64,000 bases of DNA. Source: Streptomyces meridianus (lineage in GTDB: Bacteria; Actinomycetota; Actinomycetes; Streptomycetales; Streptomycetaceae). A program made the position numbers and the translations under genes. Below, piece after piece: positions 27,903 to 35,434 of this stretch (position 1 is the first letter of the stretch; every line of letters starts with the position of its first letter). The notes under the pieces are model-generated. The model was not told where the DNA came from. It did no database searches and saw only the letters and a program-made list of their open reading frames with translations. Location: positions 215,277-279,276 of the forward strand of contig NZ_JAMQGM010000037.1 of assembly GCF_023703325.1 (NCBI RefSeq). The letters are read 5' to 3'.

Positions 27903-28619
27903 TCACCGGAGCGCCTCCGCGGCCTCCTGCCGGTGCTCGGCGAATTCGTCAGCGTACTTCTGCGCGGCCGGGACCTGCCAGTACGGGCCTCCGTTGTAGC
28001 GGGCGGCCAGCTCGCGGTACTGGTCCGGGGTCATCTCCTCGGGCGGCACGTCGGCGAACCGGCTCTCCGCCTTGAGGCTCCTGAGGTACCCGGCCGAGAT
28101 GAAGACCGCCTGGGCCGGGTCCCGCAACGCGGTGGTCAGCTCCGTGCGCTGGGCCTCGGTGAGACGCGCCGGGTCGTAGCCGAGCACTTCCGCCGCCCGC
28201 CGGGTCTGCACGGCCATCGGCCCGAACGAGGTCTTGTCGCGGTCTCCCGCCAGCCGCCAGGGAAGGTCCTCCGGATCCACCGGGACCCACGAACTGCGGG
28301 CGGCGTCGCGCAGCGTGACGGTGATGTCGTCGAGGACGTACGGCTTGCCGCCGACCTCCTGCCAGGCGATGGCAGCCACCATGTCCGCGGGCAGCCCGTT
28401 GTCCCCGGCCGCGGCGCGGATCAGTTCGCGGTGGCGGGTGATCCACCGGCGCGGGCCGCCCAGCCGGTCCTTCAGCCAAGTGCTGTCGCCCGGCGGCAGT
28501 CCGGTCAGCCGCTCCCGCACCGCCCGGAGGGCGGGCGAGACCGTCGACTCACCTGAGCCCGCCCCGCCGGAGGTGTGTGCGTCGTCGCCGCTGCCCGTCG
28601 TGAAGAGTTCGGGTGTCAT
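27903..28619 (-). CDS. Transglycosylase-like (SLT/lysozyme-fold) protein without signal peptide
   Basis: A 238-residue protein I do not recognise by name. Residues about 75-215 resemble the soluble lytic transglycosylase fold. A candidate catalytic Glu88 is in VAAIAWQEVGG, the middle motif is TSFGPMAVQTRRAAEVLGY, and a late YRELAARYNGG resembles the usual AYNAG motif. No hydrophobic signal sequence is present; the first 30 residues are polar and Ser/Gly/Thr-rich. GAGGGGA precedes the ATG at 28619. It lies directly behind UDP-glucose dehydrogenase. If an active wall enzyme, it needs an unconventional export route. Confidence 0.55.
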   Translation of the reverse strand: MTPELFTTGSGDDAHTSGGAGSGESTVSPALRAVRERLTGLPPGDSTWLKDRLGGPRRWITRHRELIRAAAGDNGLPADMVAAIAWQEVGGKPYVLDDITVTLRDAARSSWVPVDPEDLPWRLAGDRDKTSFGPMAVQTRRAAEVLGYDPARLTEAQRTELTTALRDPAQAVFISAGYLRSLKAESRFADVPPEEMTPDQYRELAARYNGGPYWQVPAAQKYADEFAEHRQEAAEALR

Positions 28620-28733
28620 GCGTTCCCCTCTTCCCGCTGGGGCGGCGGGTCATCCCGGGCCGGTCCGGTACGGCGACGCCCGTGGCGAGCACGCACCGCC
28701 GGAACCGGTTTGCCCGGTTCCGGCGGATCGAGC

Positions 28734-30074
28734 TCAGGCTCGCGGGCGGCCCATGGCGCGGAACGTCCAGCCGGCCTCCCGCCAGCGGTCGGCGTCGAGG
28801 GTGTTGCGGCCGTCGAGGATCCGCCGCTCGGCGACGACCTCGCCCAGCTCGGCCGGGTCGAGCTCGCGGAACTCGCCCCACTCGGTGAGGTGCAGGACGA
28901 CGTGGGCGCCGCGTACCGCCTCCAGCGCGCTGTCCTCGTAGCGCAGTGTCGGGAAGACGCGGCGCGCGTTGTCCATGCCCTTGGGGTCGAAGACCGTGAC
29001 CTGACCGCCCTGGAGGTGGATCTGACCGGCGACGTTGAGAGCGGGGGAGTCGCGCACGTCGTCGGAGTCCGGCTTGAAGGTGGCGCCGAGGACGGAGACG
29101 CGCTTGCCGAGGAAGCCGCCACCGACGGCCTCGCGGGCCAGCTCGACCATGTGTCCGCGCCGGCGCATGTTGATGGAGTCGATCTCGCGGAGGAACGTCA
29201 GGGCCTGGTCGACGCCCAGTTCTCCGGCACGGGCCATGAAGGCGCGCAGGTCCTTCGGCAGGCAGCCGCCGCCGAAGCCGATGCCGGCGCGCAGGAACTT
29301 CTTCCCGATCCGGTCGTCGTGGCCGAGTGCCTCGGCGAGCTTGACCACGTCACCGCCGGCGGCCTCGCAGATCTCGGCCATCGCGTTGATGTAGGAGATC
29401 TTGGTGGCGAGGAAGGAGTTGGCGGACGCCTTGACCAGTTCGGCCGTCGGGTAGTCGGTGACGACGAACGGCGAGCCCTCGGCGATCGGCGTCGCGTAGA
29501 TCTCGCGCAACTGCTTCTCGGCCTGCTCGCTCGCGACGCCCACCACGATCCGGTCGGGGTGCAGGGTGTCCTTCACCGCGAAGCCCTCGCGCAGGAACTC
29601 GGGGTTCCACGCCAGTTCGGCACCCTCGCCCGCGGGGGCCAACTCGGTGAGCCGGGCCGCGAGCCGCTCGGCGCTGCCGACCGGGACCGTGGACTTGCCG
29701 ACGACCAGGGCGGGCCGGTGCAGGTGGGGGGCGAGCGAGGCGAAGGCGGTGTCCACGTAACTCATGTCGCAGGCGTACTCGCCGTGCTTCTGCGGGGTGT
29801 TCACGCAGACGAAGTGCACGTCGCCGAACTCGCCGGCCTCCTCGTAGGAGGTGGTGAAGCGCAGCCGTCCGCTGGAGCCCTCCAGGCCGGCCACGTGCTT
29901 GTGCAGCAACTCCTCCAGTCCGGGCTCGAACATGGGTACCCTGCCCTCGGAGAGCATCGCGACCTTCTCCGGGACGACGTCCAGGCCCAGCACCTCGAAG
30001 CCGAGCTCGGCCATGGCCGCGGCGTGCGTGGCGCCGAGGTAGCCGGTGCCGATCACGGTGATCTTGGGTGCCAT
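28734..30074 (-). CDS. UDP-glucose 6-dehydrogenase
   Basis: A 446-residue NAD-dependent enzyme of the UDP-glucose/GDP-mannose dehydrogenase family, making UDP-glucuronate. The N-terminal Rossmann motif is VIGTGYLGATHAAAMAELG. The catalytic Cys is in FGGGCLPKD, and LVVGKSTVPVGS and VLGATFKPDSDDVRDSP match the family. AGGAGAG precedes the ATG. UDP-glucuronate may supply envelope glycans made by the neighbouring glycosyltransferases and LCP ligases. A UDP-N-acetylhexosamine dehydrogenase is the main alternative. Confidence 0.88.
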   Translation of the reverse strand: MAPKITVIGTGYLGATHAAAMAELGFEVLGLDVVPEKVAMLSEGRVPMFEPGLEELLHKHVAGLEGSSGRLRFTTSYEEAGEFGDVHFVCVNTPQKHGEYACDMSYVDTAFASLAPHLHRPALVVGKSTVPVGSAERLAARLTELAPAGEGAELAWNPEFLREGFAVKDTLHPDRIVVGVASEQAEKQLREIYATPIAEGSPFVVTDYPTAELVKASANSFLATKISYINAMAEICEAAGGDVVKLAEALGHDDRIGKKFLRAGIGFGGGCLPKDLRAFMARAGELGVDQALTFLREIDSINMRRRGHMVELAREAVGGGFLGKRVSVLGATFKPDSDDVRDSPALNVAGQIHLQGGQVTVFDPKGMDNARRVFPTLRYEDSALEAVRGAHVVLHLTEWGEFRELDPAELGEVVAERRILDGRNTLDADRWREAGWTFRAMGRPRA

Positions 30075-30204
30075 GCGGGGCTCTCCTGAGGGACTCGTGG
30101 GCTGCGGGCCCCGAGCATAGTCGGCGGCCCGTCAGCGGATGAGGCCCCGGCACGGGGCTGTCGGGAAGCTCACGTGTACCGGCGCGGCCCCGGCCCGTAG
30201 AATC

Positions 30205-30226
30205 GGGTTACTTAACGGTAGTTAGC
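30205..30226 (+). promoter_or_regulatory. Operator-like TAAC/GTTA repeat before the acyl-CoA dehydrogenase
   Basis: GGGTTACTTAACGGTAGTTAG just before the start contains TAAC-GGTA-GTTA, a short inverted repeat with a 4-base centre. Its place within about 25 bases of the start codon and its A/T content fit a promoter with an overlapping TetR-type site. Weak evidence. Confidence 0.3.
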
Positions 30227-30247
30227 TTTTTGGGGAGTGAGGACACC

Positions 30248-31408
30248 TTGGCGGGATCGACTGATTTCGACCTTTTCCGGCCGTCCGAGGAGCACGACAT
30301 GCTCCGGGAGTCGGTGCGCTCGCTCGCCGAGGCGAAGATCGCGCCGTTCGCAGCCGAGGTCGACGAGGAGGGACGCTTCCCGCAGGAGGCGCTGGACGCC
30401 CTCGTCGCCAACGACCTGCACTCGGTGCACGTCCCCGAGGCGTACGGCGGCGCGGGCGCGGACGCGCTGGCGACCGTGATCGTCATCGAGGAGGTCGCCC
30501 GGGTCTGCGCCTCGTCCTCCCTCATACCGGCCGTCAACAAACTCGGCTCGATGCCGGTCATCCTGTCCGGCTCCGAGGAGCTGAAGAAGAAGTACCTGGG
30601 TCCGCTGGCCAAGGGCGACGGCATGTTCTCGTACTGCCTCTCCGAGCCGGACGCCGGCTCCGACGCCGCCGGCATGAAGACCAAGGCGGTCCGGGACGGC
30701 GACGGCTACGTCCTCAACGGCGTGAAGCGCTGGATCACCAACGCCGGGGTCAGTGAGTACTACACGGTCATGGCCGTCACCGACCCGGAGAAGCGCTCCA
30801 AGGGCATCTCCGCGTTCGTCGTCGAGAAGTCCGACGAGGGCGTCTCGTTCGGTGCACCGGAGAAGAAGCTCGGCATCAAGGGGTCGCCGACCCGCGAGGT
30901 CTACCTCGACAACGTGCGCATCCCGGCCGACCGCATGATCGGCGAGGAGGGTACCGGCTTCGCCACTGCGATGAAGACCCTCGACCACACTCGCGTCACC
31001 ATCGCCGCGCAGGCGCTGGGCATCGCCCAGGGCGCCCTGGACTACGCGAAGAACTACGTCAAGGAGCGCAAGCAGTTCGGCAAGGCGATCGCCGACTTCC
31101 AGGGCATCCAGTTCATGCTCGCGGACATGGCGATGAAGCTCGAGGCCGCCCGTCAGCTGACCTACGCGGCCGCCGCCAAGTCCGAGCGCACCGACGGCGA
31201 CCTCACCTTCTTCGGTGCCGCCGCCAAGTGCTACGCCTCGGACGCGGCCATGGAGATCACCACCGACGCGGTGCAGCTGCTCGGCGGGTACGGCTACACC
31301 CGTGACTACCCGGTCGAGCGCATGATGAGGGACGCCAAGATCACGCAGATCTACGAGGGCACGAACCAGGTCCAGCGGATCGTCATGGCCAGGAACCTGC
31401 CCAAGTAA
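30248..31408 (+). CDS. Acyl-CoA dehydrogenase
   Basis: A 386-residue flavoenzyme that introduces the alpha-beta double bond in acyl-CoAs. Visible features: CLSEPDAGSDAAGMKTKA (flavin and substrate contacts), WITNAG, FGKAIADFQGIQFMLADM, and the catalytic Glu in QIYEGTNQVQR. TTG at 30248 is preferred to the TTG at 30230: GAGGA is four bases before it and the protein then begins AGSTDFDLF as expected for close relatives. Its neighbourhood with purK/purE/GtrA matches my memory of fadE25 in mycobacteria. A terminator lies downstream. Confidence 0.93.
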   Translation: MAGSTDFDLFRPSEEHDMLRESVRSLAEAKIAPFAAEVDEEGRFPQEALDALVANDLHSVHVPEAYGGAGADALATVIVIEEVARVCASSSLIPAVNKLGSMPVILSGSEELKKKYLGPLAKGDGMFSYCLSEPDAGSDAAGMKTKAVRDGDGYVLNGVKRWITNAGVSEYYTVMAVTDPEKRSKGISAFVVEKSDEGVSFGAPEKKLGIKGSPTREVYLDNVRIPADRMIGEEGTGFATAMKTLDHTRVTIAAQALGIAQGALDYAKNYVKERKQFGKAIADFQGIQFMLADMAMKLEAARQLTYAAAAKSERTDGDLTFFGAAAKCYASDAAMEITTDAVQLLGGYGYTRDYPVERMMRDAKITQIYEGTNQVQRIVMARNLPK

Positions 31409-31430
31409 CCGGCAACGCAGGGACATTGCA

Positions 31431-31462
31431 GCTCAGGGGCACTCTGCGGGGTGCCCCTGAGC
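31431..31462. terminator. Bidirectional terminator
   Basis: A perfect 12-bp stem (31431-31442 with 31451-31462) with an 8-base loop, between the convergent acyl-CoA dehydrogenase and MerR-clamp genes. Confidence 0.8.
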
Positions 31463-31476
31463 GCGTCACGCGCCGG

Positions 31477-32547
31477 TCAGGAGAGCCGGACGGGCATCAG
31501 CAGGGAGAACGTCCCCGGGGCATCGGCGTCCCGGATCGCCAGCGGAGCGATCGGACCGCCGAGCTCCAGGACCAGCTGCTCCGGCGACCCCGCCCCGATC
31601 GCCTCCAGCAGGTAGGCCGGGTTCAGTGCGACCCGCAGACTGCCGCGATCGCTGCCCTCGTCGCTGTCCGCCGCCACGGCCAGTGCGCCGTCCGGACGGA
31701 CGGTGAGAACGGTGATCTCGTCACCCTCGGGCCGCTTGCGCGTCCCACCGCTCAGCACGGCATCCCGCAGAGCGGCGGGGGAGACCTCCACCCGGTGGTC
31801 GGTCTCGAGCCGGGTCAGCCGTCGGTAGTCGGGGAAGACCCCCTCCAGGCCGGCCCCCTCGATGCGTCGTCCGGCGATCTCCAGTGCCACACGGTCGCCC
31901 TCGACGGTGAGGGTCACCGTGCCCTCCTCCGAGTCCGTGAGGAGCGCCCTCATGCCGTCGACGACCGGAGCCGGCACCGTCGCGCTCGCATCCGGCCCCC
32001 TGCGGTCGGTCACGGTCGCCTGCGAGACGGCCAGGCGGAAGCGGTCGGTCGCGACCACCCGGAGCACCGGCCCGTCGAGGTCGAAGAACACCCCGCCCAG
32101 CAGCGGAAGTCCGGGGTCGGTCGAGGCGGCGAAGCGCACGGCGTCGAGTGCTCCGGCGAGCTCGGCTGCGCGGACGGTCAGTCGAGTTGCCGTGATGGGC
32201 GTGTTCATGGGGTTCTCCCTCTGGTCGAGTAGTGCCCGGACCGTGGAGAGCTCCCGGCGCGCGTCGCTGAGACCGTCCTCGAGCCGCCGCAGATGCCGGT
32301 CCAGCACGCGCCGGGCCTCGCCCGAACTGGGCGGCGCGCCGAGGACCTGCCGGATCTCGGCGAGCGGCAGTCCCACCCGCCGCAACCGGCACAACAGCCT
32401 GGCGTCGTCGAGCTGACCGGCGGAATACCAGCGGTAGCCGGTGTGCGGGTCCACCCGGGCCGGGCCGAAGACGCCGGCGCCGTCGTAGAACCTCAGGGCG
32501 CTCACCGACAGCCCGCTCTCCCGGGCCAGTTGACCAATGCTGCGCAT
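31477..32547 (-). CDS. MerR helix-turn-helix fused to DnaN (beta sliding clamp) domains 2 and 3
   Basis: A 356-residue two-part protein. Residues 1-70 are a MerR DNA-binding domain (SIGQLARESGLSVSALRFYD, then GYRWYSAGQLDDARLLCRLR). Residues about 75-112 form a charged helix as in MerR dimerisation arms. From about 120 the sequence follows the bacterial sliding clamp: LGGVFFDLDGP with RVVATDRFRLA is the domain 2 signature, VFPDYRRLT its end. RVALNPAYLLEAIGAG with LLMPVRL matches domain 3. Clamp domain 1 is missing. ATG at 32547 follows GGAGAGCGAC. A second well-placed ribosome site and ATG (32208) stand at the domain junction. Function is unknown; a regulator that senses DNA or a clamp ligand is speculation. 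Confidence 0.85.
   Translation of the reverse strand: MRSIGQLARESGLSVSALRFYDGAGVFGPARVDPHTGYRWYSAGQLDDARLLCRLRRVGLPLAEIRQVLGAPPSSGEARRVLDRHLRRLEDGLSDARRELSTVRALLDQRENPMNTPITATRLTVRAAELAGALDAVRFAASTDPGLPLLGGVFFDLDGPVLRVVATDRFRLAVSQATVTDRRGPDASATVPAPVVDGMRALLTDSEEGTVTLTVEGDRVALEIAGRRIEGAGLEGVFPDYRRLTRLETDHRVEVSPAALRDAVLSGGTRKRPEGDEITVLTVRPDGALAVAADSDEGSDRGSLRVALNPAYLLEAIGAGSPEQLVLELGGPIAPLAIRDADAPGTFSLLMPVRLS
32206..32221 (-). promoter_or_regulatory. Internal ribosome-binding site and ATG at the MerR-clamp junction
   Basis: On the minus strand AGGGAG stands six bases before ATG at 32208, in frame, beginning MNTPITATRL. Initiation here would give a 243-residue clamp-only protein, precisely excluding the MerR part. 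Confidence 0.5.
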
Positions 32548-32676
32548 GTCGCTCTCCACGTCCACCGACCCTGGGGCCTCGACCATGTCGAGGGTCAAGA
32601 ATGGCCGGTCGGCCGCGGGGCCGGGGGAGGAGGAACGCTGCGGATCCCGCCCGGGGACGGACCGCTCGCCCGGTGG

Positions 32677-33279
32677 TCAGTCCCGGTCGAGGTCGGCGAG
32701 CAGCGTGGTGACGTCGAGGTCGACGGCGAAGGCTCCGGCGACGTCGATGCTGCTCCTGCCGGTGACCGCCGCGGTCTCGCGGTAGCCGTCCCCGTCGAGT
32801 TCGTGGACGAGGACGGTCGGCTCGGGGTCCAGCTCCACGCGCCAGTAGGCGGGCACTTTGGCCTGGGCGTAGAGCGCCGGCTTGAGGATCCGGTCGGCGG
32901 CGCGGTTGTGGGGGGAGACGATCTCCACCGTGAGCACGACCGCGTCGAGGGAGACCGCCACTGTTTCTCGCCGCACGGCAGACCGGTCGACCACCACGAG
33001 GTCGGGGATGAGCAGCCGGGACTCGCCGATGACGTTCGTTCCCTCGGCGGCGAGGAAGGGTGCCTCGGCCGTGGCGATGGAGCTGCGGATCTGCCGGTGG
33101 AGCGTGGATGAGGCAATCTGATGCGCCCAGCTGGGCGCGGGGGACATCATGAGGACACCGTCCACCAGTTCGTAGCGGGCGCGTGCCGGATGCTCGGGCA
33201 GGGCGAGGACGTCCTCGACGGTCCACGGCCCTTCGTGTTCGTCGACGCAGTCGTGCCGGGCGACGCTCATCGTCGTCAT
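32677..33279 (-). CDS. Uma2-family (DUF820) nuclease-fold protein
   Basis: A 200-residue protein of the PD-(D/E)XK-like Uma2 family, frequent in actinobacteria and cyanobacteria. The core includes ARYELVDGVLMMSPAPSWAHQ, LIPDLVVVDRS (candidate catalytic Asp), and LTVEIVSPHN (candidate Glu), with AYWRVELD further on. The usual acidic residues are thus present, but no biochemical role is firmly established for the family. ATG at 33279 has GAGGAGG about seven bases upstream. It appears monocistronic. Confidence 0.8.
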   Translation of the reverse strand: MTTMSVARHDCVDEHEGPWTVEDVLALPEHPARARYELVDGVLMMSPAPSWAHQIASSTLHRQIRSSIATAEAPFLAAEGTNVIGESRLLIPDLVVVDRSAVRRETVAVSLDAVVLTVEIVSPHNRAADRILKPALYAQAKVPAYWRVELDPEPTVLVHELDGDGYRETAAVTGRSSIDVAGAFAVDLDVTTLLADLDRD

Positions 33280-33427
33280 CACCGCCTCCTCGCGTTCCTC
33301 GGCATCAGCATCGCATGCGGGTGTTGACGCCGCCCAGGATTGCCTCCCGGGGAAGCGGCCGGGTGGTTTCACCGGCCCGCCACTCGCGCGAGTGAACGAC
33401 GGACGGACGCGCGTCCCCGGAACGCCG

Positions 33428-33458
33428 CCGGCCCCGGCGCGCGAGGCGCCGGGGCCGG
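33428..33458 (-). terminator. Terminator after the first LCP gene
   Basis: A perfect 13-bp stem (33428-33440 with 33446-33458) with a 5-base loop, just beyond the LCP stop. Confidence 0.75.
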
Positions 33459-33480
33459 TACGGGAGCGAAAGGGGGGCGG

Positions 33481-34686
33481 TCAGCGGTTGCCCTTGACCG
33501 TCACCTTCTCGTCGTTCTTCAGCTGCGAGACGAGCTGCTTGACCTTGGGCATGTCCCAGCTCAGCGAACCCATCGGCGCCGAGCCGGCGATCGGCATGTT
33601 CATCTGCTTGCCCTCACCGCCCTGGATGTCCTTCATCGCGAAGAACATCGAGCCGACGTTCCACAGGCTCATGTCCTTGTCCACGACCAGGGTGTCCAGA
33701 CCGGCACCCATGACCGGGTAGAGCTTGAACGGGTTCAGCAGGGTGCTCGGCGTCGCCGTCTGGTTGGCCAGTGCGGAGAGGAACTTCTGCTGGTTCTTGG
33801 TCCGGTCCAGGTCGCTCTGTGCGAGGGCGTACCGGGTGCGGACGAAGGCGAGGGCCTGGCTTCCGTCGAGGGTCTGCTTGCCTGCCCTGAGGTCGGCGCC
33901 GGACTTCTCGTCCTTGATGGCCCGGGGGAGGTTCATCTCCACGCCGCCGACCGCGTCCACGATCTTGGCGAAGCCGCCGAAGCCGATCTCCGCATAGTGG
34001 TCGATCTTCAGGCCGGTGTTGTACTCGACGGTCCGGACCAGGAGCGGCGCGCCGTCCATCGAATAGGCGGCGTTGAGCTTGTTCCGGGTGGCCGGGTACT
34101 GACGCCCGGTCTCCGAGCCCTTGAACGCGGGAATGGTGACCCACGAGTCACGCGGCAGGGAGATCACTGTGTTCCCGTTGCTGCCGACGTGCAGGATCAT
34201 CATCGAGTCGGTCCGTTTGCCGGCGGCGGAACCGGTGTGCAGGTTCTTCTTGTCCTGCGCGGTCATGCCCTCGCGGCTGTCGGAGCCGACGACCAGGTAG
34301 TTCGTGCCGGAGCCCGTCTCCGGACGGTCCTCGACCTTGCCCAGGTCGACCTCGCGCCGCAGCTGGGAGTCGGCCCAGAAGTACGTGCCGACGGATATCG
34401 CGAGGATGACGACGAGCAGCGTCACGATCATGCGCTTGAAGCGGCGTCCGCCTCCGGGACGGCGGTAGTCCCCCGGCCCCGGTCCGCCGCGGCCCCGGCC
34501 GCCGCCGTAGACCTCGCCCGGGCCGTAGCCGTCGTACCCGTCGTGGCCGCGGGGGCCGGGCACCGACGGGCGGGGGGACATATGCGGCGGAAGCGGCGGC
34601 TCCGCATGGGGCCGGCCGCCGCGGCCACGGGCGGCCATGCCGCCGTGTCCGAACCGATCTCTGCTGTCGCCGTTCCAATCGCTCAT
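33481..34686 (-). CDS. LytR-CpsA-Psr (LCP) cell-wall ligase 1
   Basis: A 401-residue membrane-anchored phosphotransferase of the kind that attaches lipid-linked glycopolymers to peptidoglycan. A Gly/Pro/Arg-rich cytoplasmic head (about 85 residues, with repeated GGRGRGG-type segments) precedes one membrane segment (MIVTLLVVILAISVGTYFW). The LCP core has LVVGSDSREGM and the catalytic-site ISLPRDSWVTIP. It ends soon after the core and lacks the LytR C-terminal domain found in ligases 2-4. It is divergent from a thioesterase. Confidence 0.92.
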   Translation of the reverse strand: MSDWNGDSRDRFGHGGMAARGRGGRPHAEPPLPPHMSPRPSVPGPRGHDGYDGYGPGEVYGGGRGRGGPGPGDYRRPGGGRRFKRMIVTLLVVILAISVGTYFWADSQLRREVDLGKVEDRPETGSGTNYLVVGSDSREGMTAQDKKNLHTGSAAGKRTDSMMILHVGSNGNTVISLPRDSWVTIPAFKGSETGRQYPATRNKLNAAYSMDGAPLLVRTVEYNTGLKIDHYAEIGFGGFAKIVDAVGGVEMNLPRAIKDEKSGADLRAGKQTLDGSQALAFVRTRYALAQSDLDRTKNQQKFLSALANQTATPSTLLNPFKLYPVMGAGLDTLVVDKDMSLWNVGSMFFAMKDIQGGEGKQMNMPIAGSAPMGSLSWDMPKVKQLVSQLKNDEKVTVKGNR

Positions 34687-34816
34687 GCGGGAAAGTGTGC
34701 CTGTCGGACCCTGCACATCGACAGGGCGGGTGTCACATCACGGCGAGGCTGTAGCAGAGCTGATGCAAAGCGGCCCGCTGCGGATCGGGAGGTCTGCGGC
34801 GCATAAGGTTGAGGTC

Positions 34817-35365
34817 ATGACCGTTCAGGCCCAAGCCCAGGAGGGCGAGATTCCGGGCAAGCCGACTGCTGCCTCCCGCACCACCTTGTCCCACATCATG
34901 ACGGGCAATGACACCAATCTTCTGGGCACGGTCCACGGTGGCGTGATCATGAAACTGGTGGACGACGCCGCCGGCGCGGTGGCAGGGCGGCACTCCGAGG
35001 GTCCTGCGGTCACCGCCTCCATGGACGAGATGGTGTTCCTGGAGCCGGTACGAGTCGGCGACCTCGTCCATGTCAAGGCTCAGGTCAACTGGACCGGCCG
35101 GTCCTCCATGGAGGTCGGCGTCCGGGTCCTCGCGGAGCGCTGGAACGAGTCGACCCCCGCGACGCAGGTCGGCAGCGCGTACCTGGTGTTCGCCGCGGTC
35201 GACGCGGAGGGCAAGCCCCGCGCCGTACCGCCCGTCGTCCCCGAGACCGAGCGTGACAAGCGCCGCTACCAGGAGGCGCAGATCCGCCGCACCCACCGGC
35301 TGGCCCGCCGCCGCGCGATCAAGGAACTGCGCGACCGGCGTGCGGCGGAGGGCATCGACGACTGA
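34817..35365 (+). CDS. Hotdog-fold acyl-CoA thioesterase
   Basis: A 182-residue ACOT7/YciA-like thioesterase that hydrolyses acyl-CoA. The active-site helix segment TNLLGTVHGGVIMKLVDDAAG carries the conserved Asn and Asp residues. A strongly basic Arg/Lys tail (RRTHRLARRRAIKELRDRR) follows the domain. ATG at 34817 is preceded by a short GAGG and a CATAAGGTT stretch that could be a -10 element, suggesting a very short leader. It sits between LCP genes but no functional link is evident. Confidence 0.88.
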   Translation: MTVQAQAQEGEIPGKPTAASRTTLSHIMTGNDTNLLGTVHGGVIMKLVDDAAGAVAGRHSEGPAVTASMDEMVFLEPVRVGDLVHVKAQVNWTGRSSMEVGVRVLAERWNESTPATQVGSAYLVFAAVDAEGKPRAVPPVVPETERDKRRYQEAQIRRTHRLARRRAIKELRDRRAAEGIDD

Positions 35366-35374
35366 GACCCGCCC

Positions 35375-35432
35375 GTCCCGGCGGCCCGTGCCGCGGGCCC
35401 CGGGCATGCACCGCCACCGGCCACGCCGGGAC
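35375..35432. terminator. Probable nested terminator, convergent thioesterase and LCP genes
   Basis: GTCCCGGCG at 35375 pairs with CGCCGGGAC at 35424, enclosing a smaller hairpin (35383-35388 with 35394-35399). It fills the gap between the two stop codons. Confidence 0.5.
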
Positions 35433-35434
35433 CG

